This document shows, piece after piece, positions 28,887-37,161 of a stretch of DNA of 64,000 nt. The translations under genes were made by a program, and so were the position numbers. Source of the stretch: an uncultured Pelagibacteraceae bacterium (lineage in GTDB: Bacteria; Pseudomonadota; Alphaproteobacteria; Pelagibacterales; Pelagibacteraceae); contig CACFXK010000006.1 in the NCBI GenBank assembly GCA_902570125.1, forward strand, positions 1 through 64,000, given 5' to 3'. The first letter of the stretch is position 1, and each line of letters opens with the position of its first letter. The notes beneath the pieces are model-generated. The model saw only the letters and a list, made by a program, of their open reading frames with translations, did no database searches and was not told the origin of the DNA.

Positions 28887-29204
28887 ATGATTAAAGAAAT
28901 TAAATTTACAGATAATGCGTTAAAACAAATCAATAACCTTCTATCATCTAAAGAAGAAGGTTCTTTTTTTAGAATCGCTATTAAAGGTGGTGGATGCTCA
29001 GGGTTTCAGTATGATTTCTCATTTGATAAGACACCTCAAGATGACGATTTAAGACAAGATAATATTTTAATAGATAAAACTTCAGCTGATCTTTTGAAAG
29101 GATCAGAGGTTGATTTTGTAAAAGAATTAATCGGAGACCAATTTAAAATTAGTAACCCACAAAGCAAATCATCTTGCGGTTGTGGTGTTTCGTTTTCTCT
29201 TTAA
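28887..29204 (+). CDS. erpA: Iron-sulfur cluster insertion protein (A-type carrier)
   Basis: A 105-residue A-type Fe-S carrier. The three conserved cysteines are C37-like in GGGCSGFQY and the pair in SSCGCGVSFSL at the C-terminus. It delivers clusters to apoproteins. ErpA and IscA are hard to separate by eye; position next to dgt and xthA fits ErpA of alphaproteobacteria. It is coupled to xthA through a TAATG overlap. Confidence 0.9.
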   Translation: MIKEIKFTDNALKQINNLLSSKEEGSFFRIAIKGGGCSGFQYDFSFDKTPQDDDLRQDNILIDKTSADLLKGSEVDFVKELIGDQFKISNPQSKSSCGCGVSFSL

Positions 29205-29980
29205 TGATCATTAGCTCATGGAATGTAAATTCTATTAGGGCAAGAATATTAAACGTTCAAGAATACTTAAAAAAGTTTAATCCTGATATCGTGTTAACCC
29301 AAGAAATAAAAACTCAAGAGGAAACTTATCCGTTTGATGATATTAAAAAATTAAAATATGAAAGTTATGTATTTGGACAAAAAAGTTACAACGGCGTTGC
29401 AATACTTTCCAAAAAAAAATTAGACAAAATCGAAAAAGATATTTTTAAAGATAAAAACAAACAATCGAGAATAATTACAGCAGATGCAAAGTATAAATCT
29501 AAAACTATTAAAATTATAAATATCTATACACCAAATGGTAACCCAGTAGATACTGAAAAATATGATTATAAATTATATTGGCTAAATAGTTTAATTAAAA
29601 AACTTAAAACAGTTTTAAAAAGTTATGATAATATGATTATCGCAGGTGACTTTAATATAATACCTTCTGCTGAAGATGTTCACGACCCTAAAGGATATGA
29701 AAATGATGCTCTTTTTAGAATTGAGATTAGAAAAAAATTAAGAGAAATGTTTAATTTAGGATTTCACGATGCGTTTAGATATATTTATCCAGATAAAGAG
29801 GAATATACTTTTTGGGATTACACAAGTGGTGCTTGGCAAAAAAATAATGGGATGCGGATTGATCACTTTTTAGTGACTAACAGTTTACTGAATAGTATTA
29901 AGGATGTTAAAGTTAACAAATATCCAAGAGGTAGAGAAAAACCATCTGACCATACACCAATTGAATTAGAATTAGCTTAA
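29204..29980 (+). CDS. xth: Exodeoxyribonuclease III
   Basis: A 258-residue AP endonuclease/exonuclease of the EEP fold. I use the ATG at 29204 (MIISSWNVNSIRAR), overlapping the erpA stop by one base; a longer frame begins inside erpA. Catalytic motifs are QEIKTQ (metal Glu), NIYTPNG, GDFNIIPSAEDVHD and a C-terminal PSDHTPIELEL with the Asp-His pair. It nicks DNA at abasic sites in base excision repair. It ends within the last codons of the opposite-strand Ldh gene. Confidence 0.94.
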   Translation: MIISSWNVNSIRARILNVQEYLKKFNPDIVLTQEIKTQEETYPFDDIKKLKYESYVFGQKSYNGVAILSKKKLDKIEKDIFKDKNKQSRIITADAKYKSKTIKIINIYTPNGNPVDTEKYDYKLYWLNSLIKKLKTVLKSYDNMIIAGDFNIIPSAEDVHDPKGYENDALFRIEIRKKLREMFNLGFHDAFRYIYPDKEEYTFWDYTSGAWQKNNGMRIDHFLVTNSLLNSIKDVKVNKYPRGREKPSDHTPIELELA

Positions 29981-30970
29981 AGATTTAATTTTATTAACTA
30001 GATCCTCATTAATATGTCTAGGTCCTTTATCTAATCTATTCTTATGTCTTCTCTCACCAGGAAGTCTGACATCACCCATTGCTTTCATTTTTTCAAAAAA
30101 TTTTGATGAATGTTCGTCCCAATTATTTTGTGATAATTTATCTGGAGATATGGCTAAAATGAACTCTCCACCACTTGGAGGACCTCCATCATTATTATCC
30201 TTCTCAGCTGTCTCATAACTGAAATTATCTCCCACTAAGGCACCTGCAAGCAATTCGACCATCATCGCAATCCCTGAGCCTTTATAGCCGCCGAAAGGCA
30301 ATAAAACACCCCCATCTGCAATCTCAGCAGGATCAGTTGTATCTTTTCCCTCTTTTGTTAGACCTGTTCCTGATGGAACTTTATGACCTTCTCTTTTAGC
30401 AACTTGAACTTCACCCATAGCCATTGATGCTGTTGCCATATCGTAAACAACTGGAGGTTTGTTTTTTCTTGGCCAAGCAAATGAAATTGGATTTGTTCCA
30501 AAAAGAGGTTTAATTGATCCGGCAGGCGCAACAGCTGGTTTGTAAGATGTGCATGCAAAAGCAACCAAACCTTGCTCTGCAATTGCCTCTGTCTCAGGCC
30601 ACATTGCAGCCATGTGATGAGAATTTGTTATTGCTAAAACCGCTATACCATTTTCTTTTGCCGCTTTAATTAATTCAGGAATTCCTTTTTCTAACACCAT
30701 TGGTGCTAAACAATTTTTTCCATCTACTTTAATGACGCTTGAGGTTATCTTTGAAACTACTGGTCTACTTTTGCCATTTATTTTTCCACTTTTTAAGCCT
30801 GAAATATATGCTGGTAATCTAAATAATCCGTGAGATAGCGAACCATCTCTTTCAGCATTCATTATTAAATCAGATAAAATGTTTGATGTTTCTTCGTCAC
30901 ATCCATTAGCTAGTAAAGTTTTATTAGCTAGATTATAAATCTCTTCCAAAGTTAAAGGAATTGTTGTCAT
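29972..30970 (-). CDS. Ldh/YlbC-family NAD(P)H oxidoreductase (possible DpkA-type imine reductase)
   Basis: A 332-residue member of the malate/L-lactate dehydrogenase (Ldh_2) family. Features include AERDGSLSHGLFRLPAYI (conserved SHG), ITNSHHMAAMWPETEAIAEQGL, LFGTNPISFAWPR, and LPFGGYKGSGIAMMVELLAGAL. The family includes ureidoglycolate and 2,3-diketogulonate reductases and delta-1-piperideine/pyrroline-2-carboxylate reductases. The sequence alone does not fix the substrate. It lies 42 bases downstream of the zinc operon on the same strand, with a short inverted repeat between, so co-transcription is uncertain. Confidence 0.8.
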   Translation of the reverse strand: MTTIPLTLEEIYNLANKTLLANGCDEETSNILSDLIMNAERDGSLSHGLFRLPAYISGLKSGKINGKSRPVVSKITSSVIKVDGKNCLAPMVLEKGIPELIKAAKENGIAVLAITNSHHMAAMWPETEAIAEQGLVAFACTSYKPAVAPAGSIKPLFGTNPISFAWPRKNKPPVVYDMATASMAMGEVQVAKREGHKVPSGTGLTKEGKDTTDPAEIADGGVLLPFGGYKGSGIAMMVELLAGALVGDNFSYETAEKDNNDGGPPSGGEFILAISPDKLSQNNWDEHSSKFFEKMKAMGDVRLPGERRHKNRLDKGPRHINEDLVNKIKSLS

Positions 30971-31012
30971 TAATTTTATTAGATCCTATTTAATTGAAAA
31001 GTTCAATTATTT

Positions 31013-31276
31013 TTAATGATTATGATTGTGTTCTTCGTTTAAATTATCAATATCAATTTCTTGAATTTCATTAATGGGCTTAGCTATACGCCAATTCCTT
31101 ACTTCCCCATCTTCTGCTCTTTCAGTTATTATTGTCTCTATAGGAGGGCAATTAGGTTCATGACAACTTAACTCAGCCATGCTTAAAATAGATTTTTCTG
31201 GAATTTGATGTTTTTTTGAAAATACAAGTTTTAAATTTCTAATAGTTTCAGCGTTAGGTTTCTTTTTATTAAACAT
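31013..31276 (-). CDS. Small protein with ELSCxxPNCPPIET motif and His-rich tail
   Basis: An 87-residue soluble protein of unknown function. It contains the two-cysteine motif MAELSCHEPNCPPIETIIT in the middle, a conserved-looking block RNWRIAKPINEIQEIDI, and ends EEHNHNH, a likely metal-binding tail. Similar small proteins occur next to cobW genes in other alphaproteobacteria as far as I recall; some carry an unhelpful nitrate-reductase label, which nothing here supports. Last gene of the znuA-cobW-WD40 run, 3 bases after the WD40 gene, so a zinc-linked role is inferred from context. Confidence 0.65.
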   Translation of the reverse strand: MFNKKKPNAETIRNLKLVFSKKHQIPEKSILSMAELSCHEPNCPPIETIITERAEDGEVRNWRIAKPINEIQEIDIDNLNEEHNHNH

Positions 31277-31279
31277 AAA

Positions 31280-32323
31280 TTATTTTTTTTCCTCATCCCA
31301 AATCGATGTCCATAAAATATTTCCTCCCATGTCACCAATTAATAGATGTGAGCAATCTTTGGTTACTGCAATTGCAGATACTTCGAATTCTGTAAAGCTT
31401 CGAATAATAATTGTATTGCTTGCTTTTTCGATTTCTGACAAAAAAACTGACCCGTCACTTAGCCCAGTTAAAATTGCATTTTCATTTGGGAATGGTTCAA
31501 CAAATGTAACTAATTTATTTCCTACATAAGGAAGACAAATGGGTTCTCGACCTACTGGTCCATCTCCATCGAATGGCCAACATACTGCTTCTTTAGCTCC
31601 TGATGTAGCTAAATATTTTGAGTCATCTACGAAGGCAAAACTTTTAATTTTTGCACCATATCCAGACATTGCTGAGTCAATTTTGTCTTTTAATCGCCAA
31701 AAATGTAGTTGGTTTTCCTGCATTGATGTAACCAGGTATTTACCATCAGGACTAAAAATTACTTTGTTATGAGAACCCTTCCAGTTTAATTCTGATGAAT
31801 TCCATTTGTTGCTATAATCTTTTTTCCAAAGAGTTACTCCTCCGTAACGAGAAACTGCCAACCTTCTGCCTTTGGTGTCAAATGCTATACCTCCAATAGT
31901 GCTATTATGCTCAAATAATTTTGGCTCTTTATGATTTGGCGACCAAAGATAAACAATATTTCTAGATGAACAAACTAGACTTCCATTATTTGCTGTAACA
32001 TGATCTACCCAACGCGTACCAAAGTTACCAATCTCACTAATCTTTCCATCAAGGGAGATGTTTAAAAATCGACCATCATCTCCACCAGTTAAAATATTAT
32101 CACCATCTTTAGACATGCAGAGTACAACGCCTTTGTGAGCTTTTATTGGTTCAGAACTTTTGCCAGATGTAAAAATTCTTACTGTGCCATCACCAAATCC
32201 AACTGCTATTGAGTTACCAACTGTAACCGCATTAGTTACAGGAATTCCAAGTTTAAACTCTGTTCCTCTTTGTTCAAATTTAGTCTTATCTAATTCTGCG
32301 AATTGACTTGTATCAGCCTTCAT
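31280..32323 (-). CDS. WD40-repeat protein of the zinc operon
   Basis: A 347-residue protein with no signal peptide, so cytoplasmic. About seven blade-like repeats are visible, for example AVGFGDGTVRIFTSG, NILTGGDDGRFLNISLDG, LVTSMQENQLHFWRL and AILTGLSDGSVFLSEI, matching a beta-propeller. It overlaps the cobW end by 4 bases and is followed after 3 bases by the Cys-motif/His-tail protein. Operon position suggests a role in zinc delivery or a scaffold for the CobW GTPase. No catalytic motif is seen, and the function is unknown. Confidence 0.8.
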   Translation of the reverse strand: MKADTSQFAELDKTKFEQRGTEFKLGIPVTNAVTVGNSIAVGFGDGTVRIFTSGKSSEPIKAHKGVVLCMSKDGDNILTGGDDGRFLNISLDGKISEIGNFGTRWVDHVTANNGSLVCSSRNIVYLWSPNHKEPKLFEHNSTIGGIAFDTKGRRLAVSRYGGVTLWKKDYSNKWNSSELNWKGSHNKVIFSPDGKYLVTSMQENQLHFWRLKDKIDSAMSGYGAKIKSFAFVDDSKYLATSGAKEAVCWPFDGDGPVGREPICLPYVGNKLVTFVEPFPNENAILTGLSDGSVFLSEIEKASNTIIIRSFTEFEVSAIAVTKDCSHLLIGDMGGNILWTSIWDEEKK

Positions 32324-33294
32324 GCCGATTTACAGTTTTCAAATCCTTCTTTTAAATTCATACTTTCTAGGTTTCGACCAATGAAGACTAGTCGAGAACT
32401 TCGTTCTTTACCCTCAGGCCATTTACCCATTGGTGAGGCATCCATAAGCATATGTACACCTTGAAATACATATCGATCACTTTCTCCTGTAAAGTCAAGT
32501 ATACCTTTGGTTCTTAAAATATCCTGACCTTTGGTTTGTAATAGTTTACTAAACCAATCTTGAAACTTTTCCATGTCTAAAGGGGTATCAGAGACAAATG
32601 ATAAGCTAGTTACATCATCATCATGCTCATGGTCATGATCTGATGTTAGAAAATCAGGCTCAACATCTAAAACACGTTTTAAACTAAATGCATCAAGATT
32701 TAAAATCTCATTTAAAGATACTCCACATTTGGTTGTATTTATAATTTTTGCGAAAGGATTAATTTTTTTAATTCTTTCTTTAACAACTTCTAATCCACTT
32801 TCATCAACAAGATCTATTTTGTTTAATAATACAACGTCTGCAAAGGCAATTTGCTCCTCTGCTTCGTGATGATCTGTTAATTGTGTACTTAAATGAACAG
32901 CATCAGCAACTGTAACAATTGCATCTAACTTTGTACGATCAGCAACATCTTGATCGACAAAAAAAGTTTGTGCAACAGGAGCTGGATCAGCTAATCCTGT
33001 TGTTTCTACTATGATTGCATCAAGCTTATCCGCTCGTTTCATAAGACCACTTAAAATCCTGATTAGGTCTCCTCTTACAGTACAACAAATGCAACCGTTG
33101 TTCATTTCAAACACCTCCTCATCAGCATCAACAACTAAATCGTTATCAATGCCCTGCTCACCAAATTCATTAACTATCACAGCATATTTTTTGCCATGCT
33201 GCTCAGTTAATATTCTATTTAAAAGAGTAGTTTTTCCAGCACCTAAAAAGCCTGTTAAAACAGTAACAGGAACTTGTTTGTTAGTTTCTTCCAT
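32320..33294 (-). CDS. COG0523/CobW-family zinc metallochaperone GTPase (ZigA/ZagA-like)
   Basis: A 324-residue G3E-family GTPase. Walker A is GFLGAGKTT (residues 15-23), the metal-binding CxCC is C68-I-C70-C71 (GCICCTVRGDL), the switch region has ETTGLADPAP, and the base-specificity motif is NKID. A His/Asp insert (DHDHEHDDD) near residue 215 precedes the C-terminal CobW_C domain. Family members deliver zinc to client proteins under zinc limitation. No cobalamin genes are nearby, and it lies 8 bases after znuA in a probable Zur regulon, so zinc is the likely metal. Confidence 0.9.
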   Translation of the reverse strand: MEETNKQVPVTVLTGFLGAGKTTLLNRILTEQHGKKYAVIVNEFGEQGIDNDLVVDADEEVFEMNNGCICCTVRGDLIRILSGLMKRADKLDAIIVETTGLADPAPVAQTFFVDQDVADRTKLDAIVTVADAVHLSTQLTDHHEAEEQIAFADVVLLNKIDLVDESGLEVVKERIKKINPFAKIINTTKCGVSLNEILNLDAFSLKRVLDVEPDFLTSDHDHEHDDDVTSLSFVSDTPLDMEKFQDWFSKLLQTKGQDILRTKGILDFTGESDRYVFQGVHMLMDASPMGKWPEGKERSSRLVFIGRNLESMNLKEGFENCKSA

Positions 33295-33302
33295 TAATTA
33301 AA

Positions 33303-34397
33303 TTAACATCCTTTAAAGGATTTTGACATATTTTTTATTAAATCAAAATATAAACCTTTTCCAGGAGTTAAAGTTGCACCCAACGGATCAACAATACCGG
33401 TTTTAATATTCATATCTTTTGCAACAGCTTTAATGATATCTGGATTAAATTGAGGCTCAGAAAATACACAAGCCACTTTATCGTGCTCAATTACTTCTCT
33501 TATCTCTGAAAGCTGCTCCGCACCAGGTAATACATCTGTGTTAACTGTGAAAGCCCCTAATATATTTACATTAAATCTTTTTTCAAAGTATTGGTAAGCA
33601 TCATGAAAAACAATTGATGCAGTACTTTCATTAAGTTCTGCAGTTACATCATTTGTAAGTTTATCAATTTCTTTATAAGCCTTACTTAAATTTGCTCTAT
33701 AAGCAGCTTCATTTGTTGGGTCATTTTCAATTAAGTGCTTAGACATTTCAAATAATATAACTTTTGCATTAATTGGGTCTAACCAAATATGTGGATCAAA
33801 TTCACCGTGGTGGTGTCCTTCGTGTCCATCATGATCATCATGGTCATCATGCCCATCTTCTTTTTTTGCATGGTCGTGATCATCGTGGTCATCCTTTTTC
33901 TTATGTCCATGATCGTCATGATCGTCCTCTTTATGCCCATCTTCTTTTTTTGCATGGTCGTGATCATCGTGATCATCTTTTTTCTTGTGTCCGTGATCAT
34001 CATGATCGTCGTGATCGTCATGGTCATCAAAAATATTTCTCTCTCTAAATTTTAATTTAACTAAACCTTTAATCTCTAATAACTCAATTTTTTCTGCCTC
34101 ATTAGCAATTGAGTCTAACGGTTTTTCTAAAAAATTTTCTAAATCTTCACCTACCCAAAAAACAATGTCAGCATCTTGTAACATTTTTGCATGCGAGGGT
34201 TTCATAGCAAATCCATGTGGTGAAGCGTATCCTTCAACTATTAAATCTGGTTTAGCTACACCATCCATTAAATAGCTAGCTAAAGAGTGTATTGGCTTAA
34301 TTGATGCAACGACTTTGATGTCGGCATTTGCTGATGTAAATAAAGTTAAAAATGATAGTATTGTTAAGATTATTGAAGATTTTTTTAGATTTTTCAT
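33303..34397 (-). CDS. znuA: Zinc ABC transporter substrate-binding protein with long His/Asp loop
   Basis: A 364-residue periplasmic zinc-binding protein of the cluster A-I family, signal peptide ending near ANA-D. Zinc-ligand regions are SIKPIHSL near residue 33, EFDPHIWLDPINA after the loop, VFHDAYQYFEKRF, and a late FSEPQF. Between about residues 125 and 205 lies an unusually long His/Asp/Lys loop containing two copies of a 28-residue unit. Such loops are thought to capture or store zinc. Divergent from znuC, with two Zur-box-like palindromes between. Confidence 0.95.
   Translation of the reverse strand: MKNLKKSSIILTILSFLTLFTSANADIKVVASIKPIHSLASYLMDGVAKPDLIVEGYASPHGFAMKPSHAKMLQDADIVFWVGEDLENFLEKPLDSIANEAEKIELLEIKGLVKLKFRERNIFDDHDDHDDHDDHGHKKKDDHDDHDHAKKEDGHKEDDHDDHGHKKKDDHDDHDHAKKEDGHDDHDDHDGHEGHHHGEFDPHIWLDPINAKVILFEMSKHLIENDPTNEAAYRANLSKAYKEIDKLTNDVTAELNESTASIVFHDAYQYFEKRFNVNILGAFTVNTDVLPGAEQLSEIREVIEHDKVACVFSEPQFNPDIIKAVAKDMNIKTGIVDPLGATLTPGKGLYFDLIKNMSKSFKGC
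33851..34010 (-). repeat. Tandem 84-base repeat encoding the His/Asp loop of ZnuA
   Basis: Two direct copies offset by exactly 84 bases (copy 1 from 33851, copy 2 from 33935) differ by only a few substitutions until copy 2 diverges near 34010. The period is 28 codons, so copy number could change without a frameshift. Each unit encodes His/Asp clusters separated by KKK and AKKED. Three other frames are also open across it, a by-product of the repeat composition. Confidence 0.85.
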
Positions 34398-34418
34398 AAT
34401 ATTTGGTTATTGTTAATT

Positions 34419-34431
34419 GTTATAATATAAC
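34419..34431. promoter_or_regulatory. Zur-box-like palindrome 1 (GTTATAATATAAC)
   Basis: Perfect 6-1-6 palindrome in the 73-base znuA/znuC divergent region, matching the GTTATAnnATAAC-type core of proteobacterial Zur operators. It lies 21 bases from the znuA start. A second near-copy is centred 18 bases away, and zur is the fourth gene of the rightward operon. Repression in zinc-replete cells is inferred. Confidence 0.75.
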
Positions 34432-34436
34432 GCTGT

Positions 34437-34449
34437 GTAATAATATAAC
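34437..34449. promoter_or_regulatory. Zur-box-like palindrome 2 (GTAATAATATAAC)
   Basis: Second operator-like site with one mismatch from the perfect palindrome at 34419. Centres are 18 bases apart, just under two helical turns, which would allow two Zur dimers to bind side by side and control both divergent operons. It lies 21 bases upstream of the znuC start codon. Confidence 0.65.
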
Positions 34450-34470
34450 ATATTTAAGTCAAGTGAATAA

Positions 34471-35217
34471 ATGAGCATGGGAAATAATATTTTAGTAAAA
34501 TTAAACAATGTTGGTTTTCAACAAAATCAAAAGTGGCTTGTTCAAGGTGTTTCTTTGCAAGTCGAAAAAGGTAAAATTGTTACCTTAATTGGTCCTAATG
34601 GTTCTGGTAAAAGCACAACTGCTAAAATTGCTCTAGGTTTATTTAAAAATATTGAGGGTCAAGTTGAAAAATTCACAAATAATATTGGTTATGTTCCACA
34701 AAAAATATCAATAGATTGGACACTTCCTCTAAGAGTTAGAGATTTTATGCTTTTAACAGATAATCTTACAGAAGACGTAATTGATGAAGCACTTTCATTA
34801 ACTGGAGTAATTAATTTAAAAGATAAAAGTTTGGGAAATTTATCAGGTGGAGAATTTCAAAGAGTGTTACTTGCCAGAGCTATTTCAAAAAAACCTGAAT
34901 TGTTAGTGCTTGATGAGCCAGTTCAAGGTGTAGATTTTACAGGAGAAATTGCCTTGTATGAATTAATTAAAGAAATTTCAGAAAAATTAAATTGCGGTAT
35001 TTTATTAATATCCCATGACTTACATACAGTAATGAGCGCTACCGATCATGTTGTTTGTTTAAATGGTCATGTCTGTTGTTCGGGTTCACCTAAAGAAGTT
35101 GCAAAAAATAGTGAATACAAAGCATTGTTTGGCGAACAAGCCTCTCAAACTCTTTCAATTTATGAACACAAGCACGATCATGTTCATGCTAATGATGGGG
35201 ATATAAAAAAAAATTGA
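34471..35217 (+). CDS. znuC: Zinc ABC transporter ATP-binding protein
   Basis: A 248-residue ABC ATPase energising zinc import. Walker A GPNGSGKST, signature LSGGEFQRVLLARAI, Walker B LLVLDEPVQGVD, switch His in ISHDLHTVM. The His-rich C-terminus EHKHDHVHAND is typical of ZnuC and may sense or hold zinc. First gene of znuC-znuB-zur; an alternative ATG lies two codons in. One base separates it from znuB. Confidence 0.95.
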   Translation: MSMGNNILVKLNNVGFQQNQKWLVQGVSLQVEKGKIVTLIGPNGSGKSTTAKIALGLFKNIEGQVEKFTNNIGYVPQKISIDWTLPLRVRDFMLLTDNLTEDVIDEALSLTGVINLKDKSLGNLSGGEFQRVLLARAISKKPELLVLDEPVQGVDFTGEIALYELIKEISEKLNCGILLISHDLHTVMSATDHVVCLNGHVCCSGSPKEVAKNSEYKALFGEQASQTLSIYEHKHDHVHANDGDIKKN

Positions 35218-35218
35218 T

Positions 35219-36022
35219 ATGTTTGACGATTTTTTTATAAGAGCGTTGGTTGCAGGTATTGGTATTGCTTTTGTTGCGGGACCACTTGGTTGTTTTGTTG
35301 TGTGGAGGAGATTGTCTTATTTTGGAGATACACTCGCCCACTCCGCATTACTAGGTGTAACAATTGCATATTCATTAGAATTTAATATTGCTGTTTCAAT
35401 ATTTTTAATTTCATCAGCAATTGCATTAATTTTAATACAACTACAAAAAAAAACTAATCTTCCAAGTGATGCATTGTTAGGGCTTTTGGCCCACTCGTCA
35501 TTAGCAGTTGGATTAGTGGTGATTGGATTTTTAACCTTTATTAGATTTGATATTATGGGATTGTTGTTTGGGGATATATTAGCAGTTAATAAAAAAGATT
35601 TGATAACAATATGGGTTGGTGGAGCCTTAATTTTATTGGTTTTAAGATTAATATGGAAACCTTTGTTCGCCTCAACTGTAAATTATGAATTAGCACAGGC
35701 AGAAGGTCTAAACCCTGATAGAGCAAAAGCAGTCTTTACAGTCTTATTGGCCGCAATAATTGCCATATCTATCAAATTAGTTGGAGTGCTATTAATTACA
35801 GGAATGTTAATTATACCAACTGCTATGGCTAGAAATCTTTCAGATAACCCGAAAAAGATGGTGATTTTTGCAATAATAGGAGGATTGTTATCAGTGTTTA
35901 TAGGATTATTCTCATCTTTAGAATTTAACACTCCATCAGGTCCATCTATAATTGCTGCAGCTCTAGTGTTGTTTATTTTTTCATTACTTAAAGTTAAGCA
36001 AACGATACAATTGAAAAATTAA
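35219..36022 (+). CDS. znuB: Zinc ABC transporter permease
   Basis: A 267-residue permease of the ABC-3 family with about eight TM helices. Family blocks include GPLGCFVVWRRLSYFGDTLAHSALLGV, and KLVGVLLITGMLIIPTAMARNL near the C-terminal half. It forms the membrane channel with ZnuC and receives zinc from ZnuA. It is followed 25 bases later by zur. Confidence 0.95.
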   Translation: MFDDFFIRALVAGIGIAFVAGPLGCFVVWRRLSYFGDTLAHSALLGVTIAYSLEFNIAVSIFLISSAIALILIQLQKKTNLPSDALLGLLAHSSLAVGLVVIGFLTFIRFDIMGLLFGDILAVNKKDLITIWVGGALILLVLRLIWKPLFASTVNYELAQAEGLNPDRAKAVFTVLLAAIIAISIKLVGVLLITGMLIIPTAMARNLSDNPKKMVIFAIIGGLLSVFIGLFSSLEFNTPSGPSIIAAALVLFIFSLLKVKQTIQLKN

Positions 36023-36047
36023 TGGAATATTATAAAAAAATAATTAA

Positions 36048-36440
36048 ATGCAAAAACAAGAAACATTAACTAAAAACCAAAAAATAATTTTAGATTTAAT
36101 TGAAAAATCTGATCAACCATTAAAAGCATACTCAATTTTATTTGATGTTAAAAAAAAAGGTATTAATGCTCCTTTGCAAGTTTATAGAGCCTTAAACAAA
36201 CTAGTCAAAATCGGAAAAATTCATAAAATAGAAAGTAGAAACGCTTTCATAGCTTGTAAAAATTCAAAATGTCAAATTGCTAATGCTACTATTTTTTCAA
36301 TTTGTGAAAGTTGTGAAGATGTAACTGAAATTCATGATCATAAATTATCAGAACATCTAAGAGATTTTAAAGATAATAAAGGAATGAAATATAATAAATA
36401 CAATTTAGAATTTTTTGGTCTGTGCAAGAAATGCGTTTAA
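36048..36440 (+). CDS. zur: Zinc-responsive Fur-family repressor
   Basis: A 130-residue Fur-family regulator. The N-terminal winged helix (LIEKSDQPLKAYSILFDVKKKG...VYRALNKLVKIGKIHKIESRNAFIAC) is followed by the dimerisation domain with the structural CxxC pair ICESCEDV and a second FFGLCKKCV pair at the C-terminus. Location in the znuCB operon identifies it as Zur, not Fur. It probably represses both operons through the palindromes at 34419-34449, giving autoregulation. Confidence 0.93.
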   Translation: MQKQETLTKNQKIILDLIEKSDQPLKAYSILFDVKKKGINAPLQVYRALNKLVKIGKIHKIESRNAFIACKNSKCQIANATIFSICESCEDVTEIHDHKLSEHLRDFKDNKGMKYNKYNLEFFGLCKKCV

Positions 36441-36443
36441 AAA

Positions 36444-37037
36444 ATGAAAATTGAATATTATTTTAGTGTCCTATCTCCGTTTAGTTATTTAGGAGCTGAT
36501 AGATTTACAAAAATAGTAAGCAAATATAATTTAGAGGTTATAGAAAAACCACTTGATTTAGTTGGTGAAATTTTTCCAAATACTGGTGGGTTGCCAGTTC
36601 CTAAAAGACATCCTGCAAGACAAAAATATAGACTTGTAGAACTGGAGAGAATTTCAAATAAACTGGGTTTGCCGATTATTAAAAAGCCAAAATTATTTCC
36701 ACCTAAAGACCCACACTTACCAGCAAAATTTGTAATAGCTTCAAATAAATTGGGTAATAAACTTCATTTTGGAAATGAATGTTTAAAATATTTATGGTCT
36801 ATGGATAAAGATCTTTCTGATCACAATACACTTCAGGAAATTTGTGAAAAATTAAATTTAAACTTTGAAGAAATGAAGAAATTAGCTTTATCTGAAGATG
36901 TAAACTTGGAATATCAAAAAAATTCAAAAGATGCGGTTGATAATGATGTATTTGGCGCTCCTTCGTATGTCTTAAATAATGAGATTTTTTGGGGTCAAGA
37001 TAGATTAGATTATCTTGAAGATGCATTAAATAAATAA
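36444..37037 (+). CDS. 2-hydroxychromene-2-carboxylate isomerase family (DsbA-like/GST kappa)
   Basis: A 197-residue thioredoxin-fold protein of the HCCA isomerase family. The N-terminus YYFSVLSPFSYLGADRF has the FSPYSYLG-type glutathione-binding Ser, and the C-terminus FGAPSYVLNNEIFWGQDRLDYLE is diagnostic. No aromatic-degradation genes are nearby, so the true substrate is unknown; a glutathione-dependent isomerase is likely. It begins 3 bases after zur and is probably co-transcribed with the zinc genes. Confidence 0.85.
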   Translation: MKIEYYFSVLSPFSYLGADRFTKIVSKYNLEVIEKPLDLVGEIFPNTGGLPVPKRHPARQKYRLVELERISNKLGLPIIKKPKLFPPKDPHLPAKFVIASNKLGNKLHFGNECLKYLWSMDKDLSDHNTLQEICEKLNLNFEEMKKLALSEDVNLEYQKNSKDAVDNDVFGAPSYVLNNEIFWGQDRLDYLEDALNK

Positions 37038-37150
37038 TTTAAAATTAATAAATTTTATTAATAATTTAATTAAGCATTAATAGAAACTAATTTTAACAAA
37101 TCTTTAAAATAATATTATCATAATTTAAAATGGTAATAAATTTAAAAAAA

Positions 37151-37156
37151 AAGGAG
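37151..37156 (+). promoter_or_regulatory. Strong Shine-Dalgarno (AAGGAG) before the 79-residue membrane protein
   Basis: AAGGAG five bases before the ATG at 37162. Most genes in this window have weak or no recognisable Shine-Dalgarno sequence, so this one suggests high translation and supports the small gene as real. Confidence 0.7.
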
Positions 37157-37161
37157 AGAAA

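Noticed and set aside
30971..31012. Terminator between the zinc operon and the Ldh gene
   Set aside because: The inverted repeat AATTGAA/TTCAATT has a 7-bp A+T-rich stem and no T run on the relevant strand, so it cannot be called with confidence.
31013..31276. Nitrate-reductase label for the 87-residue Cys/His protein
   Set aside because: No molybdopterin or heme-binding domain could fit in 87 residues, and the context is zinc transport.
32320..33294. Cobalamin-biosynthesis (CobW) role for the G3E GTPase
   Set aside because: No cobalamin genes are nearby; CxCC, the His-rich insert and the znuA operon point to zinc.
33851..34010. Possible CRISPR-like repeats in the znuA region
   Set aside because: There are only two direct copies, contiguous and in frame with a coding sequence; no spacers and no cas genes occur in the window.
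33773..34055. Three overlapping open frames of 83-91 codons across the ZnuA loop
   Set aside because: They are shadows of the His/Asp tandem repeat, consist of repetitive Met/Ile/Val/His strings, and have no start context or family match.
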